Part shown: positions 53,865 through 61,296 of the stretch, one piece after another | How the letters are laid out: each line of letters opens with the position of its first letter | How positions within the stretch are numbered: position 1 is the stretch's first letter | Assembly (NCBI RefSeq): GCF_003345295.1 | Contig: NZ_CP031056.1 | Span: 1,054,001 to 1,118,000 of the forward strand | Direction of reading: 5' to 3' | Length of the DNA stretch: 64,000 nt | Source: Vibrio splendidus | GTDB taxonomy: Bacteria > Pseudomonadota > Gammaproteobacteria > Enterobacterales > Vibrionaceae | Position numbers and translations under genes: made by a program | The notes under the pieces: generated by a model | Seen by the model: only the letters and a program-made list of their open reading frames with translations | The model's database searches: none | Told to the model about the DNA's origin: nothing

Positions 53865-55754
53865 ATGCAATTTAGTCTAAAGAGGAAAATGGTTTTCTCT
53901 GTAGTTTTGGCGATTGCTGTTACATCTGCCATTCTTCTTTTCATGGGTTATAAGACTTTTCAAACAAACAGCTGGCAAGCAATAGAAAGTGAAAGCCGCA
54001 ATACGCTTCAAGCTCATGCAAAAGGCATCAGCGACTGGTTTTACGATAAGAAGCAAGCAGTACACGGACTTAAGCAACAAGTACAGCTTAACCCTTCAAT
54101 AGATATCGTTCCTCATTTACGTCAAACCTTGGTATCTGGTGGGTTTGGATTGAGCTACTACGGTAACAAACAAGGTGAGATGTTTCGCCATGATCCTTCA
54201 TTGAATAAAGCGGGTTACGACCCAAGAGTCCGAGGTTGGTATAAACAAACATTGGCTGAAAATCGAGCTGTGACAACAAAGCCGTATGTGAGTGTGACGA
54301 TGCAAACCTTGGTGGTGACACTGACCGATCCTGTGACCGAAAATGGTTCAATCATCGGTGTTGTGGCATCTAATCTTGCGTTAGACAAGCTAATTGAAGA
54401 TGTGTTGGCTATTCAGGTTCCAGGTAATGGACGAGCGATACTAATTGATAAGCAAGGCACGGTCGTTGCTCATCAAAATAAAGATTTCATCCTTAAGGAA
54501 GTCAAAGAGATAGCACCTGAATTAAGTGTTTCTGGATTAAACAGTGCTGCGCAGAACTTGACGACGATCTTTACGCAAGTGGATGGTGCCGAGCGAGTCA
54601 TCATGGCTGAGCCAATTAAAGGCACTGACTGGTTACTTGTGATTGAAATGGATAAAGACGTACTAGAGCAGCCCCTGTTCGATATGTTGATTAGCCAAAT
54701 TACCACAGGTTTGATTGTATTGATCGTTATGGCTGTAGCAACCTCATGGTTTGTGGCTCGTCAATTAGTTGAACTGGGTCGAGTGAGTGAAGCATTAGCT
54801 GATATTGCGGAAGGGGAAGGCGATCTCACCCAAAGACTACAAGTGTCGAGCCAAGATGAGGTGGGTCAACTTGCCGATAAATTTAATGTCTTCGTTGATC
54901 GACTCCATCAAATGATGCAAAACGTCACTCAAGTTTCTACCGCGATGAACAGCGGTGCCGAGCATGCTAATACCAGTGCGATGAAGCGCAGTGATAGTGT
55001 AAGCAGACAACAAGATGAGATCACTATGGTAGCAACGGCTGTGACAGAAATGGCGACAGCAACAGCCGAAATCGCCACGAATGCTGAGAGTACGGCCAAA
55101 AGTGCGACTCATTCGGTGGAGTTGAGCGAGCAAGGTTTCCAACAGATGGCCAAAAGCCAATCATCGATCAATGAACTTGCTACTGAGCTAACAAGCGCTG
55201 TGTCTATCATCAGCGAGCTTGAAGAGCATGGTCAACAAATCGCGTCTATCTTAGCGACGATTCGTGAAATAGCGGAGCAAACTAACTTACTCGCGCTCAA
55301 TGCGGCCATTGAAGCGGCTAGGGCAGGCGAACAAGGCAGAGGTTTTGCTGTGGTGGCTGACGAGGTTCGTGTGCTTTCTCAACGTACTCATGCTTCAACA
55401 GAAGAGATCGAAGACAAGATCAAACGCTTACAACAAGCGACCAATGGTGCGGTGAAAGTGATGACACAAAGCCATGATATGGCGAAAACAAGCGTACATG
55501 ACGTGGACATGGCCGGAGAGAGCCTAGCTCAAATCCGTGAAGCGATTCAGATGATCAGTGATATGGCGACTCAGATTGCTTCTGCCGCTGAGGAACAATC
55601 TTTAGTTACCGCGGAAATCAATGCGAATACTGAGTCTGTTCGTGAAGTTAGTGATGTGATGGCGCTTGATGCGACAGATGCAGTTTCGCAAGCCGATCAG
55701 CTCAGCCACTTAGCTAACGATCTCAAACAGGAACTATCAAGATTTAAACTTTAA
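53865..55754 (+). CDS. Methyl-accepting chemotaxis protein (Cache sensor)
   Basis: Start at ATG 53865 (MQFSLKRKMVFSVV) with AGAGG nine bases upstream; a TTG at 53841 is rejected. 629 aa. TM1 ~9-30, periplasmic Cache domain (~35-270), TM2 (~275-297, LISQITTGLIVLIVMAVATS), HAMP (~298-350), and the MA signalling domain with hairpin tip IREIAEQTNLLALNAAIEAA, then RAGEQGRGFAVVADEVR. Senses a periplasmic ligand and controls CheA. Sits between two tRNA clusters. Confidence 0.95.
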   Translation: MQFSLKRKMVFSVVLAIAVTSAILLFMGYKTFQTNSWQAIESESRNTLQAHAKGISDWFYDKKQAVHGLKQQVQLNPSIDIVPHLRQTLVSGGFGLSYYGNKQGEMFRHDPSLNKAGYDPRVRGWYKQTLAENRAVTTKPYVSVTMQTLVVTLTDPVTENGSIIGVVASNLALDKLIEDVLAIQVPGNGRAILIDKQGTVVAHQNKDFILKEVKEIAPELSVSGLNSAAQNLTTIFTQVDGAERVIMAEPIKGTDWLLVIEMDKDVLEQPLFDMLISQITTGLIVLIVMAVATSWFVARQLVELGRVSEALADIAEGEGDLTQRLQVSSQDEVGQLADKFNVFVDRLHQMMQNVTQVSTAMNSGAEHANTSAMKRSDSVSRQQDEITMVATAVTEMATATAEIATNAESTAKSATHSVELSEQGFQQMAKSQSSINELATELTSAVSIISELEEHGQQIASILATIREIAEQTNLLALNAAIEAARAGEQGRGFAVVADEVRVLSQRTHASTEEIEDKIKRLQQATNGAVKVMTQSHDMAKTSVHDVDMAGESLAQIREAIQMISDMATQIASAAEEQSLVTAEINANTESVREVSDVMALDATDAVSQADQLSHLANDLKQELSRFKL

Positions 55755-55838
55755 GTTCAGTTAAAACCATAAAGGCACAAGTCATTACAGGCTTGTGCTC
55801 TTTTTTTTATGCAGCCAGCATCAACTTAATTCACTGCC

Positions 55839-56627
55839 TCAGTGCTTATCGAAGAAATCTTTGTTACGAATATACTTGCTCATTAGGTGATAAGAGAAAG
55901 GCCGGATCAACCAACTGAAAATTGAGCGTCCAAGGCGTATTAACGTCGGTGTGTTTTCATAGATCCTGCCGTTATAGAGCCAAAGTACTTTCCCTACATG
56001 CCAATACAGCAGTGGCACGGGCGGCATGAAGGTGACAATATCGATGTCACAACAGATACGGTAGGTTTTCTTGCCCAAACGGTAGTTCTTTTTAAAACTC
56101 CAATCACCAATTGCAGGTTGTCCAAAAGTCACAATTCGTTTGATACAGCCTGGATACTTTTGGTCTAGGTAGTCAGCAAATACACAACCAATAGAGCCAC
56201 CAGAAGAGTGCCCAGTAATAGAAATTCTTTTCCCTTGCTCTAACAAAGGCAAGAGCGTGGCTTCTAAGCGTTCGATAACGGTTTGCCCAAGCTTGTCTTC
56301 GTTACGACCTGGTTGGCTTTCTTGGAACATAAGATGATAGAAGCCAGCGTGTACCCGATAGTTCAACCCAATCCTTTTACAGCTTCTGGTCCATAGTGCA
56401 AAAGTGAGTAGCCAGTCAGAAACGCTGTGTGACCCCTTGATAACCACGACGACTTCATCTTTGTCGCTGCTCCATAAGACTCGAATCATGGTTTTGCCAA
56501 ACTGATTCTTTATGATGCGCTGTCCATTAGGATCAAAACCATAACGAGTTTGTCTAAATACTCTAGGGTAGGCGAGGTTGCAGAGCACGGCGTAGCGTTC
56601 ATATTGGTATCGTTTTAGTGGCTTCAC
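55839..56627 (-). CDS. Lipase (class 3)-like alpha/beta hydrolase
   Basis: 262 aa. Lipase_3 nucleophile motif ITGHSSGGSIGCVFADYL, Asp candidate in CCDIDIVTFMPP, and a C-terminal hydrophobic region. No clear signal peptide, so an intracellular esterase or lipase is most likely. Converges on the mcp gene and lies inside the segment bracketed by tRNA clusters. Confidence 0.85.
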   Translation of the reverse strand: MKPLKRYQYERYAVLCNLAYPRVFRQTRYGFDPNGQRIIKNQFGKTMIRVLWSSDKDEVVVVIKGSHSVSDWLLTFALWTRSCKRIGLNYRVHAGFYHLMFQESQPGRNEDKLGQTVIERLEATLLPLLEQGKRISITGHSSGGSIGCVFADYLDQKYPGCIKRIVTFGQPAIGDWSFKKNYRLGKKTYRICCDIDIVTFMPPVPLLYWHVGKVLWLYNGRIYENTPTLIRLGRSIFSWLIRPFSYHLMSKYIRNKDFFDKH

Positions 56628-56976
56628 GTTGTCATTTCGTAATAGTTGTTACTTAAAACTTTAGTCTTTGAATGTGAAAAGCACATGAAAACGAGGGTGT
56701 GTTTCGTTCATTCTATGGAATCAACAGTATTTAGTGAATCTTCGAACTGGATTTCGGCTTATGAGTTCCCGTTAAAACTCAAAATCTACGTATAAGAACC
56801 GTACAAGCTGCACTAAATTCAATCGTTTGAGTTCGATAATTAATCACTTGAATTGAAAGATAAAATTTACTGTTGACGAATTTTTTCTATCCGTTAAAGT
56901 ACACCTCGTTCTCACGGCTTAGGTCGCTGAGAGATGGTGTTTTACTCTTCAGTAATCAGCATCGCATGATTGCGTT
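56628..56976. other. Intergenic with tRNA cluster 2 promoter
   Basis: 349 bp. Contains the cluster 2 promoter at 56873-56900 and no gene. Confidence 0.5.
56873..56900 (+). promoter_or_regulatory. Promoter of tRNA cluster 2
   Basis: -35 TTGACG (56873-56878), 16-bp spacer, -10 TAAAGT (56895-56900). Parallels the cluster 1 promoter. Confidence 0.7.
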
Positions 56977-57063
56977 GCCCTGGTGGTGGAATTGGTAGAC
57001 ACAAGGGATTTAAAATCCCTCGGCGTTCGCGCTGTGCCGGTTCAAGTCCGGCCCGGGGCACCA
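56977..57063 (+). tRNA. tRNA-Leu (TAA)
   Basis: 87 nt, identical to 53347-53433. First gene of cluster 2 and absent from the corresponding place in cluster 1. Confidence 0.97.
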
Positions 57064-57146
57064 TCTATCTAGTTTCTACTTTAAGTAGAGTGTTGAACAA
57101 AGAGTAGTTCTCTTTAAACACTTCAATATATTTTTATGTTGATAAA

Positions 57147-57220
57147 GGCGCCTTGGCAGAGTGGCTATGCAGCGGATTGCAAATCCGTGGACCTCGGTTC
57201 GACTCCGGGAGGCGCCTCCA
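57147..57220 (+). tRNA. tRNA-Cys (GCA)
   Basis: 74 nt, identical to 53069-53142. Confidence 0.97.
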
Positions 57221-57264
57221 TTCTCTTTCTTATTTAATTAATGAGAAATTAAAAGAATGAAATT

Positions 57265-57340
57265 GCGATACTAGCTCAGTTGGTAGAGCGCAACCTTGCC
57301 AAGGTTGAGGTCATCGGTTCGAACCCGATGTATCGCTCCA
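57265..57340 (+). tRNA. tRNA-Gly (GCC)
   Basis: 76 nt, identical to 53191-53266. Confidence 0.97.
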
Positions 57341-57420
57341 AATTTTGTAATGTTGATTCATTTTGACATTAAGATGGTGTTTTACTTTTCAGTAATCGGC
57401 ATCGCAATAAAGAATTGCGT

Positions 57421-57507
57421 GCCCTGGTGGTGGAATTGGTAGACACAAGGGATTTAAAATCCCTCGGCGTTCGCGCTGTGCCGGTTCAAGTCCGGCCCGG
57501 GGCACCA
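57421..57507 (+). tRNA. tRNA-Leu (TAA)
   Basis: 87 nt, identical to the other Leu copies; the 80-bp spacer before it is identical to that before 53347. Confidence 0.97.
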
Positions 57508-57573
57508 TCTATTGGATTGTTACCTTTTGTTAGGTAATGCTCAAAAGAGTTGTTCTCTTTAAACACTACTGAA

Positions 57574-57647
57574 GGCGCCTTGGCAGAGTGGCTATGCAGC
57601 GGATTGCAAATCCGTGGACCTCGGTTCGACTCCGGGAGGCGCCTCCA
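57574..57647 (+). tRNA. tRNA-Cys (GCA)
   Basis: 74 nt, identical to 53501-53574; last tRNA of cluster 2. Confidence 0.97.
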
Positions 57648-57656
57648 TTATTTAGA

Positions 57657-57687
57657 AAGCCCGATCAGAAATGATCGGGCTTTTTTA
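57657..57687 (+). terminator. Terminator of tRNA cluster 2
   Basis: 11-bp stem AAGCCCGATCA / TGATCGGGCTT with GAAA loop, then T run. Same architecture as the terminator at 16629. Confidence 0.9.
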
Positions 57688-58153
57688 CGTCTGTAGGAAA
57701 GTGGTTTCGGTTTAGATAACTTCTTGTCTTGTCTATCTCCGGTATCTTGCACGGAATTTCTAGGGGAAGGATGCGCGAGGAAATATCTGCGCTGATGAGT
57801 CGTGCGGAAGTTTTGTGCGAAAATACCGAAGGGAAAACCTCCGGTATGTCTCTGATCTTTGTCTTGTCGGGCGGAAAGTGTACACGAAGCTTAAATAAAA
57901 AAATTAATAGAGTTGGTGGTAACTTTTAGCCGGCAAGTGTTAACTGACATGTTATTAGGCACAAAGGTGTCAGTGATGATCATTACTGACTGTGATCTCG
58001 CGAATCGAAGTGGTACTGCCATTTAACTAAGTACGAGCTCTAACTGTCATTCAGGTGATACCGAGATTGTTAATTTTGAGGATATGCACTACGTTACTTT
58101 TCATGATTCGGAGAAAAGTGATGGATACTCGTATATTCATAGTGCCTAATTTA
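57688..58153. other. Intergenic with repeat C copy 1
   Basis: 466 bp. Holds repeat C (57732-57771). The short frame 57729-57929 overlaps the repeat and has no coding support. Confidence 0.4.
57732..57771 (+). repeat. Repeat C, copy 1
   Basis: TCTATCTCCGGTATCTTGCA then CGGAATTTCTAGGGGAAG, ~85% identical to 59397-59437, direct orientation, flanking the VirK/YbjX gene. Confidence 0.65.
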
Positions 58154-59092
58154 TCACTCGTCATAAGAGTATTTTAATGCTTCTTTGAATGTCGTTTTGG
58201 TGTTGTCTAACCATTCATAACGGCGGCGGTACATAGAACGTTTAGAGCGAGACATACCTTCGATGTCGCGGCGTGGTGCATCAACGCTAAGCGAATAGAA
58301 GTTACGGTCGTATTCGGTGCCGCCCAGTTCAATCCATAATGCGTCGTAGTCAGTCTTAATTCGCCCATTTTTATAGCGTTTAGCCGCAAAAGTGTGAGAC
58401 TGTGTCTTCACCGCAAGAATGGTCTCTATATCCCAGATCTGTGCAAGGATACTCAGTAGACTTACCATTAGACTTTTTGGACGTTGGCCATAAAGTTTAC
58501 GAGTCAGATTTTTTATCTTCTCGTTGCTGGTCTCGTTACTGCGTGGACCTTGCAACCCGCCAATCTTAATGCAACGGATCCCATTTTCATTCCCGAGAAT
58601 AAAGGAGATTGTGTAGAAGTTACCGTCCTCTTGGCTATGCAGTACTAAGCTCATATCGCCTTCTTTTTGATAGCGCTCTTCATATACCAATTTCACAGTG
58701 TATAAGATCTCATTAATCTCAAAGGTCATAAGAGTAAGCCCTATGGAATCTGTATAGATCTGTTTCATTAATGTTGGTGATATCAGTTTTGATGCTGTTT
58801 TGTAATGCTCAATAACAAGCTCTGAGCGATCGATAGCCGGGTTGTTTTTGATGATGTACGGGCGAAAAGGTTTTTCCAAAAAGCGATGCGAGCGTGTACA
58901 CAGTATCTCTAACATAGACTCTTCAATGTTATTAGCCAAGTAGTTGAATGCCTTTCTGTAGAATAACGCTCGCGCAATAAACTTGATACGGTAAATCCAG
59001 ATCGGGTGAAAGTTCTCTGCAAACTGCTCCGAGTAAATAGTCTTGCTTTGATGAACGATGGATTTGTTCATGGTCATTTGATGATCAGTCAT
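58154..59092 (-). CDS. VirK/YbjX family protein (DUF535)
   Basis: Start at 59092 (MTDHQMTMNKSIVHQ); the TTG-started extension to 59170 translates a 10-bp tandem repeat and is rejected. 312 aa. The DUF535 core is visible: ISFILGNENGIRCIKIGGLQ, GPR, LYGQRPKSLMVSLLSILA, and FYSLSVDAPRRDIEGMSRSK. VirK/YbjX relatives affect envelope resistance and virulence in enterobacteria; function here unknown. Flanked by repeat C. Confidence 0.85.
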   Translation of the reverse strand: MTDHQMTMNKSIVHQSKTIYSEQFAENFHPIWIYRIKFIARALFYRKAFNYLANNIEESMLEILCTRSHRFLEKPFRPYIIKNNPAIDRSELVIEHYKTASKLISPTLMKQIYTDSIGLTLMTFEINEILYTVKLVYEERYQKEGDMSLVLHSQEDGNFYTISFILGNENGIRCIKIGGLQGPRSNETSNEKIKNLTRKLYGQRPKSLMVSLLSILAQIWDIETILAVKTQSHTFAAKRYKNGRIKTDYDALWIELGGTEYDRNFYSLSVDAPRRDIEGMSRSKRSMYRRRYEWLDNTKTTFKEALKYSYDE

Positions 59093-59110
59093 TAGCCAGT
59101 GCTTCTTTTG

Positions 59111-59170
59111 AAATGAATGACGCAATTTAACGTGATTTAATGTAATTTGACGTAATTTAATGTAACCCAA
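59111..59170. repeat. 10-bp tandem repeat upstream of the DUF535 gene
   Basis: CGCAATTTAA, CGTGATTTAA, TGTAATTTGA, CGTAATTTAA at 59121, 59131, 59141 and 59151, with weaker units at either end. Exactly one helical turn per unit, 29-78 bp upstream of the start, so a phased binding array or bent DNA. Confidence 0.75.
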
Positions 59171-59484
59171 CTTTATACAAAGTTAAGAAGGGCTGCCCAA
59201 AAAATACAACGATTGAACAAAAGCTCGAGAATGGACGTATTAGATGTCTTCAAAAAGAGAGAAAAGCAAGCTTAAGTAAGGCTTGCTCATTGTTCGACAT
59301 TTTTCGCCAATGTGTGTATCAGAGGCTAAAGTGTGAAAAACTCGTCAAGTTGAGCTTGCTCCTGGGAAAGGAATGTTCTGAAAGCTTCGTGCCCGATCTA
59401 CCTCCGGTATCTTGTGCGGAGTTTCTAAGGGAAGAGGTACTTTGAATCATATCTCTGTTTGATTAGTAAACACGTGTATGTGAA
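59171..59484. other. Intergenic with repeat C copy 2
   Basis: 314 bp; repeat C copy 2 at 59397-59437. Otherwise no gene. Confidence 0.4.
59397..59437 (+). repeat. Repeat C, copy 2
   Basis: ATCTACCTCCGGTATCTTGT then GCGGAGTTTCTAAGGGAAG; direct repeat of 57732-57771. Confidence 0.65.
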
Positions 59485-60675
59485 TCAAAGAGTCCAACGC
59501 TGATCAGTGAACTGCGCTTGTTCAATGCTTGATAGGGTATTCAAGCCATCGCGTGAAGTAACGGTGTCATTGAGCTGAAATTTACCGCCCCCAAGATTGT
59601 GGATTTGGTATTCACTTTTAGGACCATGTACTACAACCGTATTAACACCTAAATTTCCGGTTACCTTATTATCATATCCATTGATCTCAATATTTGCGTT
59701 ATTCTTGCCCGATAGCGTGAGTTTCGTCAGATATTGAGAGTGATGAGTGTAGGGCGTTGCTGGGTCATATTGCATTTTAAAAGTGCCGGTGAATGTATCT
59801 GCAATGTATGCGTCGTAAGCCAGTGTTGGAGAGAAAATCTGTTCCGTAATATATTGCGCGTTAGGATCTCTTGTAGAGAAGTCGTCGCGAGTTTTAACTT
59901 TGTATAACCCCCACATACCTTCGCCACTATACGCCCCCCAAAGCCCGTAATAGCTATCAATGACGGCTGCAAAGTATTCTTGGTCAACACTGACTTCTTC
60001 TTGCCACTCTTCCAAAGTGTCAACTGGAGGTGTATAGGCATTATGTAAAGCCTGAGTCTGTATTGTATTTAGCTCTTTTTGAAATAAAGGTAATGCCGAT
60101 TTGCCACTTTGAGGGGAGTTAAGAACACCAATACCATAGTCATGGACTAGGTGGAGAATTTCCTCGTAAGACGCATCGCGATGCTCTTCATAATCCTGTC
60201 GAACATACCATTCTCCGCCTTCTACTTGAATTTCCTCTTCGAACAAGGGTTGGCCATCCAAATCGTCGTTATATTGGGGCTCATCGTGATAATTCATCAG
60301 TTTCAATATTGCGCCATTGTTCGCCATAGCATTTGCAATATCGCGTTTTGAGTCAGCGCTCCCGTATTTAGTGCCATCAACGGGGGTTAGATAGTGGTTG
60401 AGAATATTGACTGATTTGACTATTTGATAATCGCTCAGGCGATCCATAATTAGAATATGGATAGATTTGCCATTGGGGGCATTGACCGCGACATGTCGGT
60501 TATAACCTGCTTTGGAATACGCAGAGAACTGAGAAGGGACTGCTTCTATTGTGATCCCGTGAACAACGGATGGTTTGACATTTTCTTGGCTTGCCACAGG
60601 CTTGCTTTGGCTTGAACTATTACAACCGACAAGAAGAACATTGGCAGCGAATGCAGTTAAAGATAACACTTTCAT
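59485..60675 (-). CDS. Putative lipoprotein of unknown function
   Basis: Start at 60675 (MKVLSLTAFAANVLL) or nine bases earlier. 396 aa. Lipobox LLVGC with Cys18, so a lipid-anchored protein is expected. The C-terminal ~110 residues (LTLSGKNNANIEINGYDNKV ... NTLSSIEQAQFTDQ) resemble hemolysin-type or VCBS-like beta-roll repeat sequence. The middle is rich in Tyr/Trp/Asp (YYGLWGAYSGEGMWGLYKVK). No enzyme family recognised. Transcribed away from nirB. Confidence 0.65.
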   Translation of the reverse strand: MKVLSLTAFAANVLLVGCNSSSQSKPVASQENVKPSVVHGITIEAVPSQFSAYSKAGYNRHVAVNAPNGKSIHILIMDRLSDYQIVKSVNILNHYLTPVDGTKYGSADSKRDIANAMANNGAILKLMNYHDEPQYNDDLDGQPLFEEEIQVEGGEWYVRQDYEEHRDASYEEILHLVHDYGIGVLNSPQSGKSALPLFQKELNTIQTQALHNAYTPPVDTLEEWQEEVSVDQEYFAAVIDSYYGLWGAYSGEGMWGLYKVKTRDDFSTRDPNAQYITEQIFSPTLAYDAYIADTFTGTFKMQYDPATPYTHHSQYLTKLTLSGKNNANIEINGYDNKVTGNLGVNTVVVHGPKSEYQIHNLGGGKFQLNDTVTSRDGLNTLSSIEQAQFTDQRWTL

Positions 60676-61018
60676 GGGACACATCTTATGATTTTGAACG
60701 TAGTGCCAATATACCGAGATGTCGCGTGATATTGGGTGATTACAGTTGCTGTAATACATATCCATACAATGTCTTACAAAGCCCGTGATCCTAACCGTTC
60801 TATCATTTTAAGTTGTTAGCGGCCGCGAGTAGTGTCGAGGTATGGATGAGTAAAATGGCGAAGGTAATAGTTTCGTCTGTCATAGACACGTTATGCGTAA
60901 TAGTAGAGGAGATGGTATTTGCTTTGTCACCATTAATTGATCATATGACTCTTCACAATTACTCATACTTCTTCATGAAGTAAGAGGTTTGGCAATTTGT
61001 AGAGTAGAAAATGGAACA

Positions 61019-61043
61019 GTAAATGAAAATGATTGTCATTTAC
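61019..61043. promoter_or_regulatory. Fur-like box
   Basis: GTAAATGA...TCATTTAC (8-bp perfect arms, 61019-61026 and 61036-61043) around AAATGATTG. It overlaps the TTTACT -35 (61039-61044) of a promoter with TATTAT -10 (61061-61066), so iron repression is expected. Confidence 0.7.
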
Positions 61044-61072
61044 TTACGTTGTTGCTAACCTATTATGAAACT

Positions 61073-61212
61073 TTACAACACTCTTTCTAGTGCGCCAAAG
61101 TGTATATAAAATCCCGCTAAACCCTATCAAAACCAAGGTTATTCGTTTGCTTAGCTCGATAAACAAGCAGATCTACCTCTTTTGTCCTACCCCTTTCGGG
61201 TAGTTCGTTTTC
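61073..61212 (+). ncRNA. Candidate Fur-regulated small RNA
   Basis: About 140 nt between the Fur-overlapped promoter and a hairpin CTACCC-CTTTC-GGGTAG with TTCGTTTT. No ORF of note. Ends just before the FNR box, so it looks like a separate unit. It shows no RyhB core I recognise. It may instead be part of the nirB leader. Confidence 0.4.
61187..61211 (+). terminator. Putative terminator before nirB FNR site
   Basis: CTACCC (61187-61192), loop CTTTC, GGGTAG (61198-61203), then TTCGTTTT; the U run is interrupted. Confidence 0.5.
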
Positions 61213-61216
61213 GTAA

Positions 61217-61230
61217 TTGATTTACATCAT
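61217..61230. promoter_or_regulatory. FNR-like box upstream of nirB
   Basis: TTGAT-TTAC-ATCAT, nine of ten matches to TTGAT-N4-ATCAA. Centred about 73 bp before the nirB start; a start site near 61265 would put it at -41.5 with CATTAT as -10. Anaerobic activation expected. Confidence 0.8.
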
Positions 61231-61296
61231 ATTTTCATTTTCTTTCATAATTCATTATTCGTGTAGTTAAGAAATATATAACCTTCAGGAATTCTT

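Larger units (their letters stand above)
60676..61296. other. nirB regulatory region
   Basis: 621 bp. Holds the Fur-like box and promoter, a terminator hairpin and an FNR-like box; see separate entries. The rest shows no gene. Confidence 0.6.

Noticed and set aside
57729..57929. 66-aa ORF after tRNA cluster 2
   Set aside because: Lies on repeat C; no ribosome site and no conserved motif.
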